From positions 1 to 33,951 of the forward strand of contig JAUXSA010000188.1 of NCBI GenBank assembly GCA_030681615.1: a stretch of 33,951 nucleotides of DNA. Reading direction: 5' to 3'. Every line of letters starts with the position of its first letter. Position 1 is the stretch's first letter. The stretch is from Bacteroidota bacterium (GTDB taxonomy: Bacteria > Bacteroidota > Bacteroidia > B-17B0 > Aurantibacillaceae). This document shows, in pieces, positions 16,658-24,843 of the stretch. Below the pieces are notes generated by a model. That model was given only the letters and a program-made list of their open reading frames with translations. It ran no database searches and was not told the DNA's origin. Made by a program: the position numbers and the translations under genes.

Positions 16658-17632
16658 TTGAATAAACTTTTAAATAATAAAGGCATCGCTTTTTTAAAGC
16701 TTATCAGGATCGAAAATCTTATCATGATAGCTTTAACGCAAATTTTATTGCGGTATTTTGTATTGCAAAAGATCCTCAATCAAAATAATATTCAATTAGA
16801 ATTAAATAGTGGTTTGTTTTATTTGGTTGTATTAAGTACTGTCCTGATCGCCGCTGCAGGCTATATCATTAATGATTATTTTGATATGAAAACGGATATG
16901 ATCAATCATCCTGATACAGTAGTGGTTGGCAAAATAATAAAACGCCGTTTAGCAATTATTCTCCACATCACATTTACTTTTTTAGGAATTGTGATAGGCA
17001 TGTATGCTGCATTAATGACAGGTTATTTACGGCTGGCTATTTTTCATATTGTTGCAGCAACTTTATTGTGGTTTTATAGCACACATTTTAAAAAACAATT
17101 GTTGGTAGGTAATATAACTGTATCTATACTTACAGGTGCTGTGGCGTTTATGCCTTTTGTTTATGAAATGGGTGTGATGCAAAAGATCCATCCGGGTTTT
17201 ACTTCTATTCATCAGGATGTTATTCTCTCTTGTTTTAAGATCACTTTTATATTTTCATTGTTCGCATTTATTACAAGTCTTGCCCGCGAAATAATAAAGG
17301 ATATGGAAGACTATAAAGGTGATGAAGCAACCGGTGGCCATACTATGCCAATTGTTTGGGGCATCCCTGCAAGTAAGCTTAACGTCTTCTTTTTAATTGT
17401 GATCACTGTTATTTTGCTGACCTTCGTAATTTATAATACTTTTAAATTTTACCGTATCATTATTAATCAAAATAATGTTTACATAATTGTCGCACTTATT
17501 ATTCCTCTTATTATTTTAGCAATAATGACCTTAAAAGCTAAAGAATCTAAACATTTTAAGAACGCAAGCCTCCTGCTTAAATTTATTATGTTAATGGGGC
17601 TGGCGTACAGCTTCATTTTTTACTTTTCTTGA
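16658..17632 (+). CDS. UbiA-family prenyltransferase (geranylgeranylglycerol-phosphate type)
   Basis: An integral membrane prenyltransferase that moves an isoprenoid chain to an acceptor. Related Bacteroidota genes are commonly labelled geranylgeranylglycerol-phosphate geranylgeranyltransferase, but the acceptor is unproven. The protein has 324 residues and about eight helices. Both Asp-rich motifs are present: NDYFDMKTD at 72-80 and KDMEDYKGDEATGG from 214. The TTG at 16658, 1 nt after the preceding stop, is preferred. An earlier ATG at 16607 would give a 50-nt overlap and an unlikely N-terminus; the next internal ATG would remove the first helix. The same TTG AAT AAA context recurs at the gene at 28898. 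Confidence 0.83.
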   Translation: MNKLLNNKGIAFLKLIRIENLIMIALTQILLRYFVLQKILNQNNIQLELNSGLFYLVVLSTVLIAAAGYIINDYFDMKTDMINHPDTVVVGKIIKRRLAIILHITFTFLGIVIGMYAALMTGYLRLAIFHIVAATLLWFYSTHFKKQLLVGNITVSILTGAVAFMPFVYEMGVMQKIHPGFTSIHQDVILSCFKITFIFSLFAFITSLAREIIKDMEDYKGDEATGGHTMPIVWGIPASKLNVFFLIVITVILLTFVIYNTFKFYRIIINQNNVYIIVALIIPLIILAIMTLKAKESKHFKNASLLLKFIMLMGLAYSFIFYFS

Positions 17633-17697
17633 GTACTCAACGCTTTGACAAGCATTTTTTTTCTCCAGAATTATATAAAAGTTATGTAAATTTTTTT

Positions 17698-17705
17698 TAT
17701 CTTCG
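17698..17705 (+). promoter_or_regulatory. Possible -7 box upstream of the SprB-repeat gene
   Basis: TATCTTCG fits the Bacteroidota -7 consensus TAnnTTTG at 7 of 8 positions allowing two free bases, and lies 16 nt before the ATG at 17722. A clear TTG at -33 is lacking, so this is weak. Confidence 0.25.
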
Positions 17706-17721
17706 GATAAACAAAATTATT

Positions 17722-19485
17722 ATGAAAAAACATTTACTACTTTATCTTTTTGTGGCATTAACTTTTTATAGTCGCTCACAATGTGTTTCTGCTTTTTATG
17801 ATGGCTTCGAATCAGGAAGCTACACCCCAACCTGGACGTTAGGAGCAGGACTTTCATCTGCCAGTGTAACCACTGGAAATCCTTATGCCGGAAACTTTAA
17901 AGTTGAAGGAATAGGCGGAACGAATGCACATTTAACCGGTCTGAGTACCGCCTTCACGGCTGCAACACCAAATTATATGTCCTGGGCCGTCTATCCAACA
18001 GGTACGGTAGCTACAAATTACGTAGTTGCCGGAGATAATGCTGTAACAGCAAGCAACTGTATGGTGTTTTGTTATTGGCAGGGCGGGACTAATATCAGGT
18101 TTGTTTCTTCAAGCACTCAAATTTATTCTTGCACCCCAAATGCTTGGTATTTTATTGAATTAAAAAATATTAATTATACTACACACGTATTTGATATTTA
18201 TATTAATAATGTTTTGATCGTCACATCATTTCCATTTAGATCGCCTACTGTAAATAATTTGTCAAGAGTACATCTTTATAATTTTAACTCCGGTACAGGA
18301 ATCTGGGATGATGTGAAAGTTGGAAATGGCTTTTCTGCCAGTGCATTAACAAATTCTGTTTCTTGTTTTGGAGGATCAAATGGTTCTGCTACTGTTTCCG
18401 TATCAGGAAGCCCGGGACCGTATACTTATACATGGACATCGCCAGCTGTTAGTACAACTTCTGTTGCAACTAGCTTAACTTTTGGCACTTACACTTGTTC
18501 TGTTTCTGATGGTGTTTGTACTGCTTCAACTTCTATATCAATTAATGAGCCTTCGCAGATTTTGGTAAGTGCAACTCAAACCAATGTTAACTGTTTTAGC
18601 GCCTGCAATGCTGTTGCTAATGCAGTTGTAACAGGTGGTGTTGGACCATATACTTACAGTTGGTCACCAACCGGTGGGCCGGCCAGTATGGCAACTAACT
18701 TGTGTGCTGGAAATTACACCTGTTTTGTAACCGATGCAAATGCATGCACAACTACGCAAGCTTATACAATTTCCCAACCAGCGCAACTACTGGTTACTAC
18801 GGGCCAAACAAATATTGATTGCGTAAACGCCATCGCTTCCGCTACTGCTAATGTAACCGGTGGATCGGGACCTCCCTATACCTATAGCTGGTCACCAACT
18901 GGTGGTAATGCTGCAGTAGCATCTCCCCTCTCTCCTGCAAATTATACGTGTACAATAACAGACGCCAATTTATGTACTGTTATTTCAACGGTTAATATAA
19001 TTTCAAATACAACAGCGCCTTCAGTCTCTATTGCTGGCCCAAGCGTTATTTGTACCGGACAAACTGCTACTTTAGTGGCGAGCGGTGCAAATACTTATAC
19101 ATGGAATACGAGTTCGAATGCAAGTTCAATAGCTGTTTCACCAACGGTAAATACAACCTATACTGTTACCGGAACTAACACGAGTAATGGATGTGTTGCA
19201 ACCGCAACCGTAACTCAAAACGTATCCTTATGTACAGGTATAACTACTTTTGCAAATAATGCTTCACAGTCAATAAATGTTTATCCCAATCCAAACAATG
19301 GAACGTTTAATATTTTATTCACCGAAAATGGAAAGTATAATTTGGTAAATGCATTTGGGCAAGTAGTAAGAGAAATTATTTTAAACCAAACCAGCAATAA
19401 TACAGTAGAATTCTCAGGTTTAGCTTCAGGCATTTATTATATTGCCGGAAACAATGTGAAAATAAAAATAATTGTTACGAATTAA
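17722..19485 (+). CDS. Secreted SprB-repeat protein with T9SS type A sorting domain
   Basis: A 587-residue surface protein with a signal peptide (MKKHLLLYLFVALTFYSRSQ), a lectin/LamG-like N-terminal domain (about 22-203), three SprB-type repeats (about 211-275, 287-352 and 364-425), an Ig/PKD-like domain (430-502) and a C-terminal type A sorting domain (518-587) that starts INVYPNPNNGTF and has LASGIYYI near the end. Repeats 2 and 3 share PYTYSWSPTGG. SprB-like repeats occur in gliding-motility adhesins, so attachment is a likely role. The frame is open upstream to 17629, but the ATG at 17722 gives a clean signal peptide. It sits between ubiA and maf, genes that are often adjacent in relatives. 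Confidence 0.85.
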   Translation: MKKHLLLYLFVALTFYSRSQCVSAFYDGFESGSYTPTWTLGAGLSSASVTTGNPYAGNFKVEGIGGTNAHLTGLSTAFTAATPNYMSWAVYPTGTVATNYVVAGDNAVTASNCMVFCYWQGGTNIRFVSSSTQIYSCTPNAWYFIELKNINYTTHVFDIYINNVLIVTSFPFRSPTVNNLSRVHLYNFNSGTGIWDDVKVGNGFSASALTNSVSCFGGSNGSATVSVSGSPGPYTYTWTSPAVSTTSVATSLTFGTYTCSVSDGVCTASTSISINEPSQILVSATQTNVNCFSACNAVANAVVTGGVGPYTYSWSPTGGPASMATNLCAGNYTCFVTDANACTTTQAYTISQPAQLLVTTGQTNIDCVNAIASATANVTGGSGPPYTYSWSPTGGNAAVASPLSPANYTCTITDANLCTVISTVNIISNTTAPSVSIAGPSVICTGQTATLVASGANTYTWNTSSNASSIAVSPTVNTTYTVTGTNTSNGCVATATVTQNVSLCTGITTFANNASQSINVYPNPNNGTFNILFTENGKYNLVNAFGQVVREIILNQTSNNTVEFSGLASGIYYIAGNNVKIKIIVTN

Positions 19486-19512
19486 AAGCGTTTAAATTTT
19501 TAAGATAAATAT

Positions 19513-20112
19513 ATGGGAAATGGTGTTGAGGAACTGATTAAAAATTTTCCTTATAAATTAATACTGGGTTCTGCCTCTCCACGCAGGCAGGACCTTTTAA
19601 AAAGCCTTGGCTTCGAGTTTTTAAATAAACCTGTAAAGGTGGATGAGACCCTTTGGCCCAAGGAACTTAAGGCGCAGGAGATCCCTGTTTTTTTAGCAGA
19701 ATTAAAAGCAGATGCTTACGAGGAACCACTAAAGGATGATGAGTTATTAATAACCGCCGATACGGTTGTGTGGTGTGAAGGAAAAGTTTTTAATAAACCT
19801 GAAAATTTTGCAGAAGGAAAAAAAATGCTGGAAGCCCTGAGCGGAAAAATGCACGAGGTTTTTACAGCAGTCTGTTTAAAAAGCGCCAACAAACAAACTA
19901 CTTTTTACGATGTAAGTAAAGTATACTTCAAAAAATTAAAGACCGAAGAAATAGAATACTATTTAACCAATTTTAGTCCATACGATAAAGCAGGAGGCTA
20001 CGGCGTGCAGGATTGGATAGGTTATATAGGTATTGATAAAATAGACGGTAGCTTTTACAATGTAATGGGTTTACCTGTTAAAGAATTATATGAAGAATTA
20101 ATAAAATTCTAA
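19513..20112 (+). CDS. Maf family nucleoside triphosphate pyrophosphatase
   Basis: Maf proteins hydrolyse non-canonical or excess nucleotides such as dTTP and UTP to the monophosphate. The 199 residues have the family start LILGSASPRRQDLLKSLGF, the ADTVVW motif that carries the catalytic Asp, and KAGGYGVQD near the C-terminus. Length is normal. It starts 27 nt after the T9SS gene with no hairpin between, so it may be read through, and it ends at a strong terminator. Confidence 0.94.
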   Translation: MGNGVEELIKNFPYKLILGSASPRRQDLLKSLGFEFLNKPVKVDETLWPKELKAQEIPVFLAELKADAYEEPLKDDELLITADTVVWCEGKVFNKPENFAEGKKMLEALSGKMHEVFTAVCLKSANKQTTFYDVSKVYFKKLKTEEIEYYLTNFSPYDKAGGYGVQDWIGYIGIDKIDGSFYNVMGLPVKELYEELIKF

Positions 20113-20116
20113 AATA

Positions 20117-20152
20117 AAAAGAGCGCGTTCATTACGAACACGCTCTTCTTTT
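20117..20152. terminator. Bidirectional terminator between maf and the plug gene
   Basis: AAGAGCGCGTTC (20119-20130) pairs with GAACACGCTCTT (20136-20147) with one C-A mismatch and a 5-nt loop. A-rich sequence precedes and T-rich sequence follows, so it can act on both strands. Confidence 0.9.
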
Positions 20153-20164
20153 TTATAGAGAATC

Positions 20165-21010
20165 CTATTGTACTTTTTCTTTCAGTTTTTCTTCTTCAAT
20201 TTCTTTTAAACGTGCTTCTTCTGCTAGTTTTGCTTTTTCAATACGTTTTTTCTCAAGTATCTTTTCGCGGTAAGCATTATTTCTCATATTCTTTTCGCGA
20301 ATACCGCTAAAATAACTCTTAGTAGTTATAATTACCACGCCACCCATAACATCACCATACATAGCCGGCACACCACCACTAAATACGGTCAAATTTTCAA
20401 TACCTAACCCAGGAATAGTGCTGGAGCCTAATGTTCTTACACCATCTACAAAATAAGCGGTAGCATCACCGCGCGTACCTCTAAAATGTATTTCACCATT
20501 TGTTTCAATTACATCAGATGAGATGCTGGTTAAAGTCCCTTTTATATCTCCACGGTTGGCGCCTGCTAATTGCAGCAATTCTGTAGCATCCAGACTTTTC
20601 ATCGTATACATATTATTATCAACTCCTGCTTTTGAATAATCATAAGCTTTGGCTGTAACGGTAATTGTACCAAGGGTGTTAGGCGAGATCTTTACATCTA
20701 CATAAGTGGCCTCATTTGGTGTTACTTTTATTTTATTTACCGGTTGGGTCTGGTGTCCAGCTTCCATAACCACCATATCATAGGTGCCGGGGTTTAGCGG
20801 TTTGTATTTATACCTGCCTTCTGCATCAGTTTGAGTACCTCCTATCAGAAGATTGCCTTGTAAGATCTTTACAGTTGCAAATTCTACCGGCTCAAGCTCG
20901 GTGTTTTTAATAATTCCGCGGATCTCACCGTATCCCTGCGCATTCATAGTTAGTCCAAACACCAAAAATAATGCAGAAAGGACTGCTGTTTTAAGTTTTA
21001 AAGTTTTCAT
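20165..21010 (-). CDS. TonB plug-domain protein without beta-barrel
   Basis: A 281-residue exported protein. It has a signal peptide (1-25, ending NAQ), a carboxypeptidase-regulatory-like beta-sandwich (about 28-110: EIRGIIKNTELEPVEFATV), a TonB-box-like linker (GTITVTAKAY) and a plug domain to about 231, with the typical FRGTRGDATAYFVDG and MYGDVMGGVVIITTK. A normal TonB receptor continues with a 22-strand barrel of some 500-600 residues; here it is replaced by a charged, helical tail (235-281) rich in Glu, Lys and Arg. The stop is followed at once by the terminator and maf, so there is no barrel remnant. This may be a stand-alone plug with a new role or an old truncation; the tidy tail favours the former. 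It is divergent from an ECF sigma gene. Confidence 0.82.
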   Translation of the reverse strand: MKTLKLKTAVLSALFLVFGLTMNAQGYGEIRGIIKNTELEPVEFATVKILQGNLLIGGTQTDAEGRYKYKPLNPGTYDMVVMEAGHQTQPVNKIKVTPNEATYVDVKISPNTLGTITVTAKAYDYSKAGVDNNMYTMKSLDATELLQLAGANRGDIKGTLTSISSDVIETNGEIHFRGTRGDATAYFVDGVRTLGSSTIPGLGIENLTVFSGGVPAMYGDVMGGVVIITTKSYFSGIREKNMRNNAYREKILEKKRIEKAKLAEEARLKEIEEEKLKEKVQ

Positions 21011-21078
21011 AATTTCTATTTTTTAAAGGTTTATATTAATTTGAACCGGTTTCTGATAATAAGACAGAAATAGCGGGA

Positions 21079-21109
21079 TATTCCATAAATAATTTATTTT
21101 TATGGAATA
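21079..21109. promoter_or_regulatory. 11-bp perfect inverted repeat between plug and sigma genes
   Basis: TATTCCATAAA (21079-21089) and TTTATGGAATA (21099-21109) are exact reverse complements with a 9-bp spacer, within the 136-nt divergent gap 21011-21146. It is 68 nt upstream of the plug start and 37 nt upstream of the sigma start. It could be an operator or a leader hairpin. The same gap also holds the 8-bp palindrome AACCGGTT (21044-21051). Confidence 0.45.
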
Positions 21110-21146
21110 ATAAACTAAAAGCGTCTTAATAGAGAGAAACGGATTT

Positions 21147-21743
21147 ATGTGGTTATTTAAAAAAAGAGACTTTGCCACGGATGAGGAACTTGCCCTGAAT
21201 TATTTTAATACAGGAGATAAAGAACTTGTGGGTTTGCTTTTTGAAAAACATGTAAAAACGGTTTTCGGTGTTTGTTTATTTTATTTCAGAGATAAAGATG
21301 TTGCCAAAGACGCGGTGATGCAAATATTTGAGAAATTAATTACCGAATTAAAAAGAACAGAAGTAAAGAATTTTAAAGGTTGGTTAAGTTTTGTAGTAAG
21401 AAATTATTGCATCAGTGAGATCCGCAAGAATAAAAATAAATACAGGTTACCCGAAAGTTATCTGGAGTTTGAATTAACCGAGACAACAATTGAAGAAGAA
21501 GAGAAAGTTTTGGGTGTAAGCGATGAAGTAATGATAGATCAAATGCAGGCAGGATTATCAGAACTAAAAGAAAATCAAAAACTGTGTATTGAATTATTTT
21601 ATTTAAAAGGGCAGAGCTACCAGCAAATTTGTGATAAAACAAATTTTTCTTTGAACGAAGTAAAAAGCTATATCCAAAATGGTAAACGAAATTTGAAACT
21701 ATTAATAGAAGCTAAAATCAAAAACAAAAAAAATGCAAGTTGA
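21147..21743 (+). CDS. ECF-type RNA polymerase sigma factor
   Basis: A 198-residue sigma-70 family factor with region 2 at about 24-70 (FEKHVKTVFGVCLFYFRDKDVAKDAVMQ), a region 2.4 segment with GWLSFVVRNYCISEIRK, an acidic linker (about 105-130) and region 4 at about 135-190 (LSELKENQKLCIELFYLKG, then SYQQICDKT helix-turn-helix). It would redirect RNA polymerase to a small gene set. It overlaps the next gene by 11 nt and is divergent from the plug gene. The start at 21147 is the only good ATG and fits the family. Confidence 0.92.
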   Translation: MWLFKKRDFATDEELALNYFNTGDKELVGLLFEKHVKTVFGVCLFYFRDKDVAKDAVMQIFEKLITELKRTEVKNFKGWLSFVVRNYCISEIRKNKNKYRLPESYLEFELTETTIEEEEKVLGVSDEVMIDQMQAGLSELKENQKLCIELFYLKGQSYQQICDKTNFSLNEVKSYIQNGKRNLKLLIEAKIKNKKNAS

Positions 21744-22737
21744 TAAAAATAATATAGACGACCTTGATTATCTTGCCCAACTTGGCTTTGAAAAGGTGGC
21801 TGTAAATGATGCTGACCTGGCCGATCTGAAAAGTAAAGTAAAGAACCGTACGTTTTCATATAACAATGGTATTTATTTTGGTTTTATTAGTTTGATCATT
21901 GGTATATTTATTGGTGTATCCTTATTTTTTATGATCGATAACAAGCCGGTACTGTATTCGTCAAATACACCCAACAAGATCTTAAACGATTCGTTGCCAG
22001 CTAAAAAAATAATTACTGAAACGCCAATTATATTAGATACTGTTAATATAGTAAAGGAAAATTTTATTCATACTTCTTCTGTTGTAGATCATGTTACAGA
22101 TAATGCAGGTAATACGTATTATGCTGCAAACGATTCGGTAATAATGATCCCATCAAAACCAATTGATGTTTCGGCCATGCTTAAAGAAACAAGCGAATCA
22201 AAGATCAAATACATTACTAATGCACCTGTGGTTTATATTCACGATCTTAAAGTGACCAACTATACAAGTCTATATTTTAAAAAGAACCAATATGTGAAGC
22301 TTCCACTTAAAGGAGCTTTGTCTGTTGCGTATGCTAATAAAGAAGATATTAATAGAACCAATCCGGGTTTAAAACAAAGCGCTGATTATTTTCTGCACGA
22401 AGAATTTTCTGACGCTCTTTTATCATTCAAAAAAGGTAACTACGGACAATGTATTTATTCTTTAAATGTAATCTCAGGATATAACGATAATGATATAAAC
22501 TGTAATTTTTATTTGGGAATGAGTTATTATTACAAAAAGAATTATGAAAAGGCAACTGAATATTTAGAGCGTTGCATTGAAGATCAAAACAATGCATTTT
22601 TACAGGAGGCTATGTATTATAAAGCGCTTGCCCTGTATGAGAATGGCCATAAAGATCTTGCTATCGAAAAATTTAAAGTTATTGCCGACGAAGGTGAATT
22701 TTATGCTGAAAAAGCAAAGGCTTTCTTAAAAAAATAA
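21733..22737 (+). CDS. Membrane-anchored TPR protein, putative partner of the ECF sigma factor
   Basis: A 334-residue protein with a cytoplasmic N-terminus of about 45 residues, one membrane helix (about 48-68), and a long periplasmic part. Residues 215-330 look like tetratricopeptide repeats, with SFKKGNYGQCIYSLN, then FYLGMSYYYKKNYEKATEYLE and YKALALYENGHKDLAIEKF. It overlaps the sigma gene by 11 nt, the place usually held by an anti-sigma factor, and the topology (short cytoplasmic end, one helix, sensor outside) fits such a role. It has no FecR or zinc anti-sigma motif that I can see, so the role is inferred from position. Confidence 0.75.
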   Translation: MQVDKNNIDDLDYLAQLGFEKVAVNDADLADLKSKVKNRTFSYNNGIYFGFISLIIGIFIGVSLFFMIDNKPVLYSSNTPNKILNDSLPAKKIITETPIILDTVNIVKENFIHTSSVVDHVTDNAGNTYYAANDSVIMIPSKPIDVSAMLKETSESKIKYITNAPVVYIHDLKVTNYTSLYFKKNQYVKLPLKGALSVAYANKEDINRTNPGLKQSADYFLHEEFSDALLSFKKGNYGQCIYSLNVISGYNDNDINCNFYLGMSYYYKKNYEKATEYLERCIEDQNNAFLQEAMYYKALALYENGHKDLAIEKFKVIADEGEFYAEKAKAFLKK

Positions 22738-22742
22738 TTTTT

Positions 22743-22799
22743 TAGCCGCAGATTACACAGATTCACACAGAATCCTTTAATCTGCAAAATCTGTGGCTA
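22743..22799. repeat. Long imperfect palindrome between convergent genes
   Basis: A 21-nt left arm beginning TAGCCGCAGATTACACAG (22743-22763) and a right arm ending AAATCTGTGGCTA (22779-22799) pair at about 17 of 21 positions, with a 15-nt loop that repeats CACAGAAT. It fills the gap between stops at 22737 (plus) and 22813 (minus). No plain terminator is seen, so this hairpin may stabilise or end both transcripts. I recall similar CACAGATT-type elements as common intergenic repeats in Bacteroidota. Confidence 0.65.
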
Positions 22800-22812
22800 T
22801 ACTATCGTGTGA

Positions 22813-23496
22813 TCACGCATTTTTCTTTGTAAGGATCAAAAAATCCTTTAAATAAAAAGGTTCAAAATAAGCAACGTCTTCAAATTGCTTCTCCAAATAT
22901 TTTTTATAAGAAAGGTCACACATATTTTTTGCGCTGGGTAAAATAGCATCTATAAAGTTCGCACTTTTTATTGTGCTTAAAACTTCTTTACACTTTTGCA
23001 TACCATCTCCAAAAAAATAAATTTTTTCAAATTCAGAAAATGGTTGAATAGAATTTTCATCTACTATCAACGCTTCGGTTTCTTTTAATTGTTTTAGATC
23101 TTTATCGTAAACCGCAGTGTAAATTTCCATTCTCCTGGCATCTATCATCGGGCAATACACTGCATTGCTTTCATTTTTAATTAATGCGCTGTTGGTCATT
23201 ATTTGTAAAGTGTCTAATGCAATTAAAGGAATGTTTAAACTAAAGGCCAAACCTTTTGCTGCGCTAACGCCAATACGTAAACCGGTGTATGAACCAGGGC
23301 CTTTACTAATAGCAACCGCATTTAATTCTTTAATCGAAACGGTAGCGGTTTTTAAAACTTCTTCAATAAATACATGTAAATTTTCTGCATGTGTAAAACC
23401 GTCATTTATTTCTTTAAAAGAAATAAGCTCACCATTTTTACTAAGAGATACCGAGCAAACGGTTGTTGACGTTTCAATATTTAAAATAAAAGCCAC
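22813..23496 (-). CDS. tsaB: tRNA threonylcarbamoyladenosine synthesis protein TsaB
   Basis: TsaB is the scaffold partner of TsaD in making t6A37 in ANN-decoding tRNAs. The 227 residues match the family. The N-terminal strand ILNIETSTTVCSVSL and the helix KGPGSYTGLRIGVSAAKGLAF are characteristic of the ASKHA fold. The start codon is GTG, directly after the TAA stop of the adaptor gene (no gap), so the two are translated from one transcript. tsaD, tsaC and tsaE are not in the window. Confidence 0.94.
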   Translation of the reverse strand: MAFILNIETSTTVCSVSLSKNGELISFKEINDGFTHAENLHVFIEEVLKTATVSIKELNAVAISKGPGSYTGLRIGVSAAKGLAFSLNIPLIALDTLQIMTNSALIKNESNAVYCPMIDARRMEIYTAVYDKDLKQLKETEALIVDENSIQPFSEFEKIYFFGDGMQKCKEVLSTIKSANFIDAILPSAKNMCDLSYKKYLEKQFEDVAYFEPFYLKDFLILTKKNA

Positions 23497-24843
23497 TTAT
23501 CGTTCGGTTTTATAAAGGTCTTCCTTTTTTACGATCTTTATTTTAGACGCTTCCTTTAAACTTTTAGAAACAGCGCTGTAAGGACCACAAATTACTTCCT
23601 GTTTATCTGTTAGCCCAGTCATAATTTCAATAAAATCATTATCCTGTATCCCTGTTTTTACTTCTATTTGTTTTGCGGTTCCATCTGTATTAACTACAAA
23701 AACATATTCTTTAATTTTTACTTCTTCCTTTTTGTTGTCTTTCTCTTCATTATCATTTTTTACTTTTACATCACGACTGTCTTCATCTTGTCCAACATTT
23801 AACGAGTCAGGATTACGTGTTGTTACTGCCTGTATTGGAATAGCAATTACATTCAACACTTTTCTTGTTTGAATATCTACACTGGCACTCATGCCTGGCC
23901 TGAAGGGAATTTCATTCTTATCTGAAATTAAAAATTGGTACGATTCTCTTAATAATCTAATTTTCACAACAAAGTTAGTTACCTGGTCAACCGAAATGCC
24001 CATACTGTTTGATGAATTTGCTATTTCTGTTACAATGCCTTTAAATTTTTTATCCATGTAAGCATCCACTTCAATTAACGCAGTATCATTTTTGTGAACT
24101 TTAATTATGTCGTTCTCGTTCACTTCAACACTTACTTCCATTTCATTTAAATTTGCCAAACGCAATATTTCTGTTCCGGCCATGCCGCTTACGCCAACAA
24201 CACGTTCACCTTTTTCTACACTTAATTTAGAAACTGTTCCGTCTACCGGCGCATATATGTAGGTCTTGTCTAAATTTGTATTGGCTTCTTTTAAAGTAGC
24301 TTCACTGCTTTGAATATTGAATTGGCTCGCACTTACGCCCGCTTCTAAAGCCAACACGTTTGCTTTTGCTGATTCGTATTGGGCTTTAAAACCATCAAAT
24401 TCCTGTTGTGAAATAGCGTTTTGATCTAACAATTTTTTATTACGGTTAAACATAGCTTCACTATTAGCTAAATTAGCTTTTGCCTGTTCTAATTGCGCCA
24501 TAGCGGTTTTTAAATTAGCTTTGGTAGTATTTACGTTAGCGTTTACACGGTCAATGGCACTCACATACAGATCGGGTTTTATGCGACATAACAAATCGCC
24601 TTTTTTTACCTGATCGCCTTCTTTCACGGTCATTTCGGTGATCTCACCGCTCACATCGCTGCTTAATTTTAATTCGGTCTCCGGCTGAATCTTACCGGTG
24701 GCAGAAACCAATTCAATAATGGTACGTGTAGTTGCTTTTTGTGTATACACTTCAAAAGGCTTGTTGCCATTCATGTATTTAACCAACACTACCGATAAAA
24801 TAATTACAACCCCAATTCCAATTATCCAATATATCCGTTTCAT
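23497..24843 (-). CDS. RND/MacA-type periplasmic adaptor (membrane fusion protein)
   Basis: A 448-residue adaptor that links an inner-membrane pump to an outer-membrane TolC-type channel. It has an N-terminal anchor helix (5-23), a biotinyl-lipoyl half-motif (GEITEMTVKEGDQVKKGDLL), a long coiled-coil hairpin (about 95-195), a second lipoyl half (YIYAPVDGTVSKLSVEKGE), beta-barrel and membrane-proximal domains. An insert at about 345-385 is rich in Asp, Glu and Lys (DEDSRDVKVKNDNEEKDNKK), unusual for the family. No pump or TolC gene is adjacent in this window. It is likely the first gene of a unit with tsaB. The 242-nt gap upstream is shared with a divergent T9SS gene. Confidence 0.88.
   Translation of the reverse strand: MKRIYWIIGIGVVIILSVVLVKYMNGNKPFEVYTQKATTRTIIELVSATGKIQPETELKLSSDVSGEITEMTVKEGDQVKKGDLLCRIKPDLYVSAIDRVNANVNTTKANLKTAMAQLEQAKANLANSEAMFNRNKKLLDQNAISQQEFDGFKAQYESAKANVLALEAGVSASQFNIQSSEATLKEANTNLDKTYIYAPVDGTVSKLSVEKGERVVGVSGMAGTEILRLANLNEMEVSVEVNENDIIKVHKNDTALIEVDAYMDKKFKGIVTEIANSSNSMGISVDQVTNFVVKIRLLRESYQFLISDKNEIPFRPGMSASVDIQTRKVLNVIAIPIQAVTTRNPDSLNVGQDEDSRDVKVKNDNEEKDNKKEEVKIKEYVFVVNTDGTAKQIEVKTGIQDNDFIEIMTGLTDKQEVICGPYSAVSKSLKEASKIKIVKKEDLYKTER

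Noticed and set aside
17629-17721. Upstream start for the SprB-repeat gene overlapping ubiA
   Set aside because: The ATG at 17722 gives a clean signal peptide; the upstream part has none.
20165-21010. Plug protein as a plain pseudogene of a TonB receptor
   Set aside because: No barrel remnant or frameshift is seen downstream, where a terminator and maf begin; the reading frame ends in a consistent charged tail. Truncation long ago cannot be excluded.
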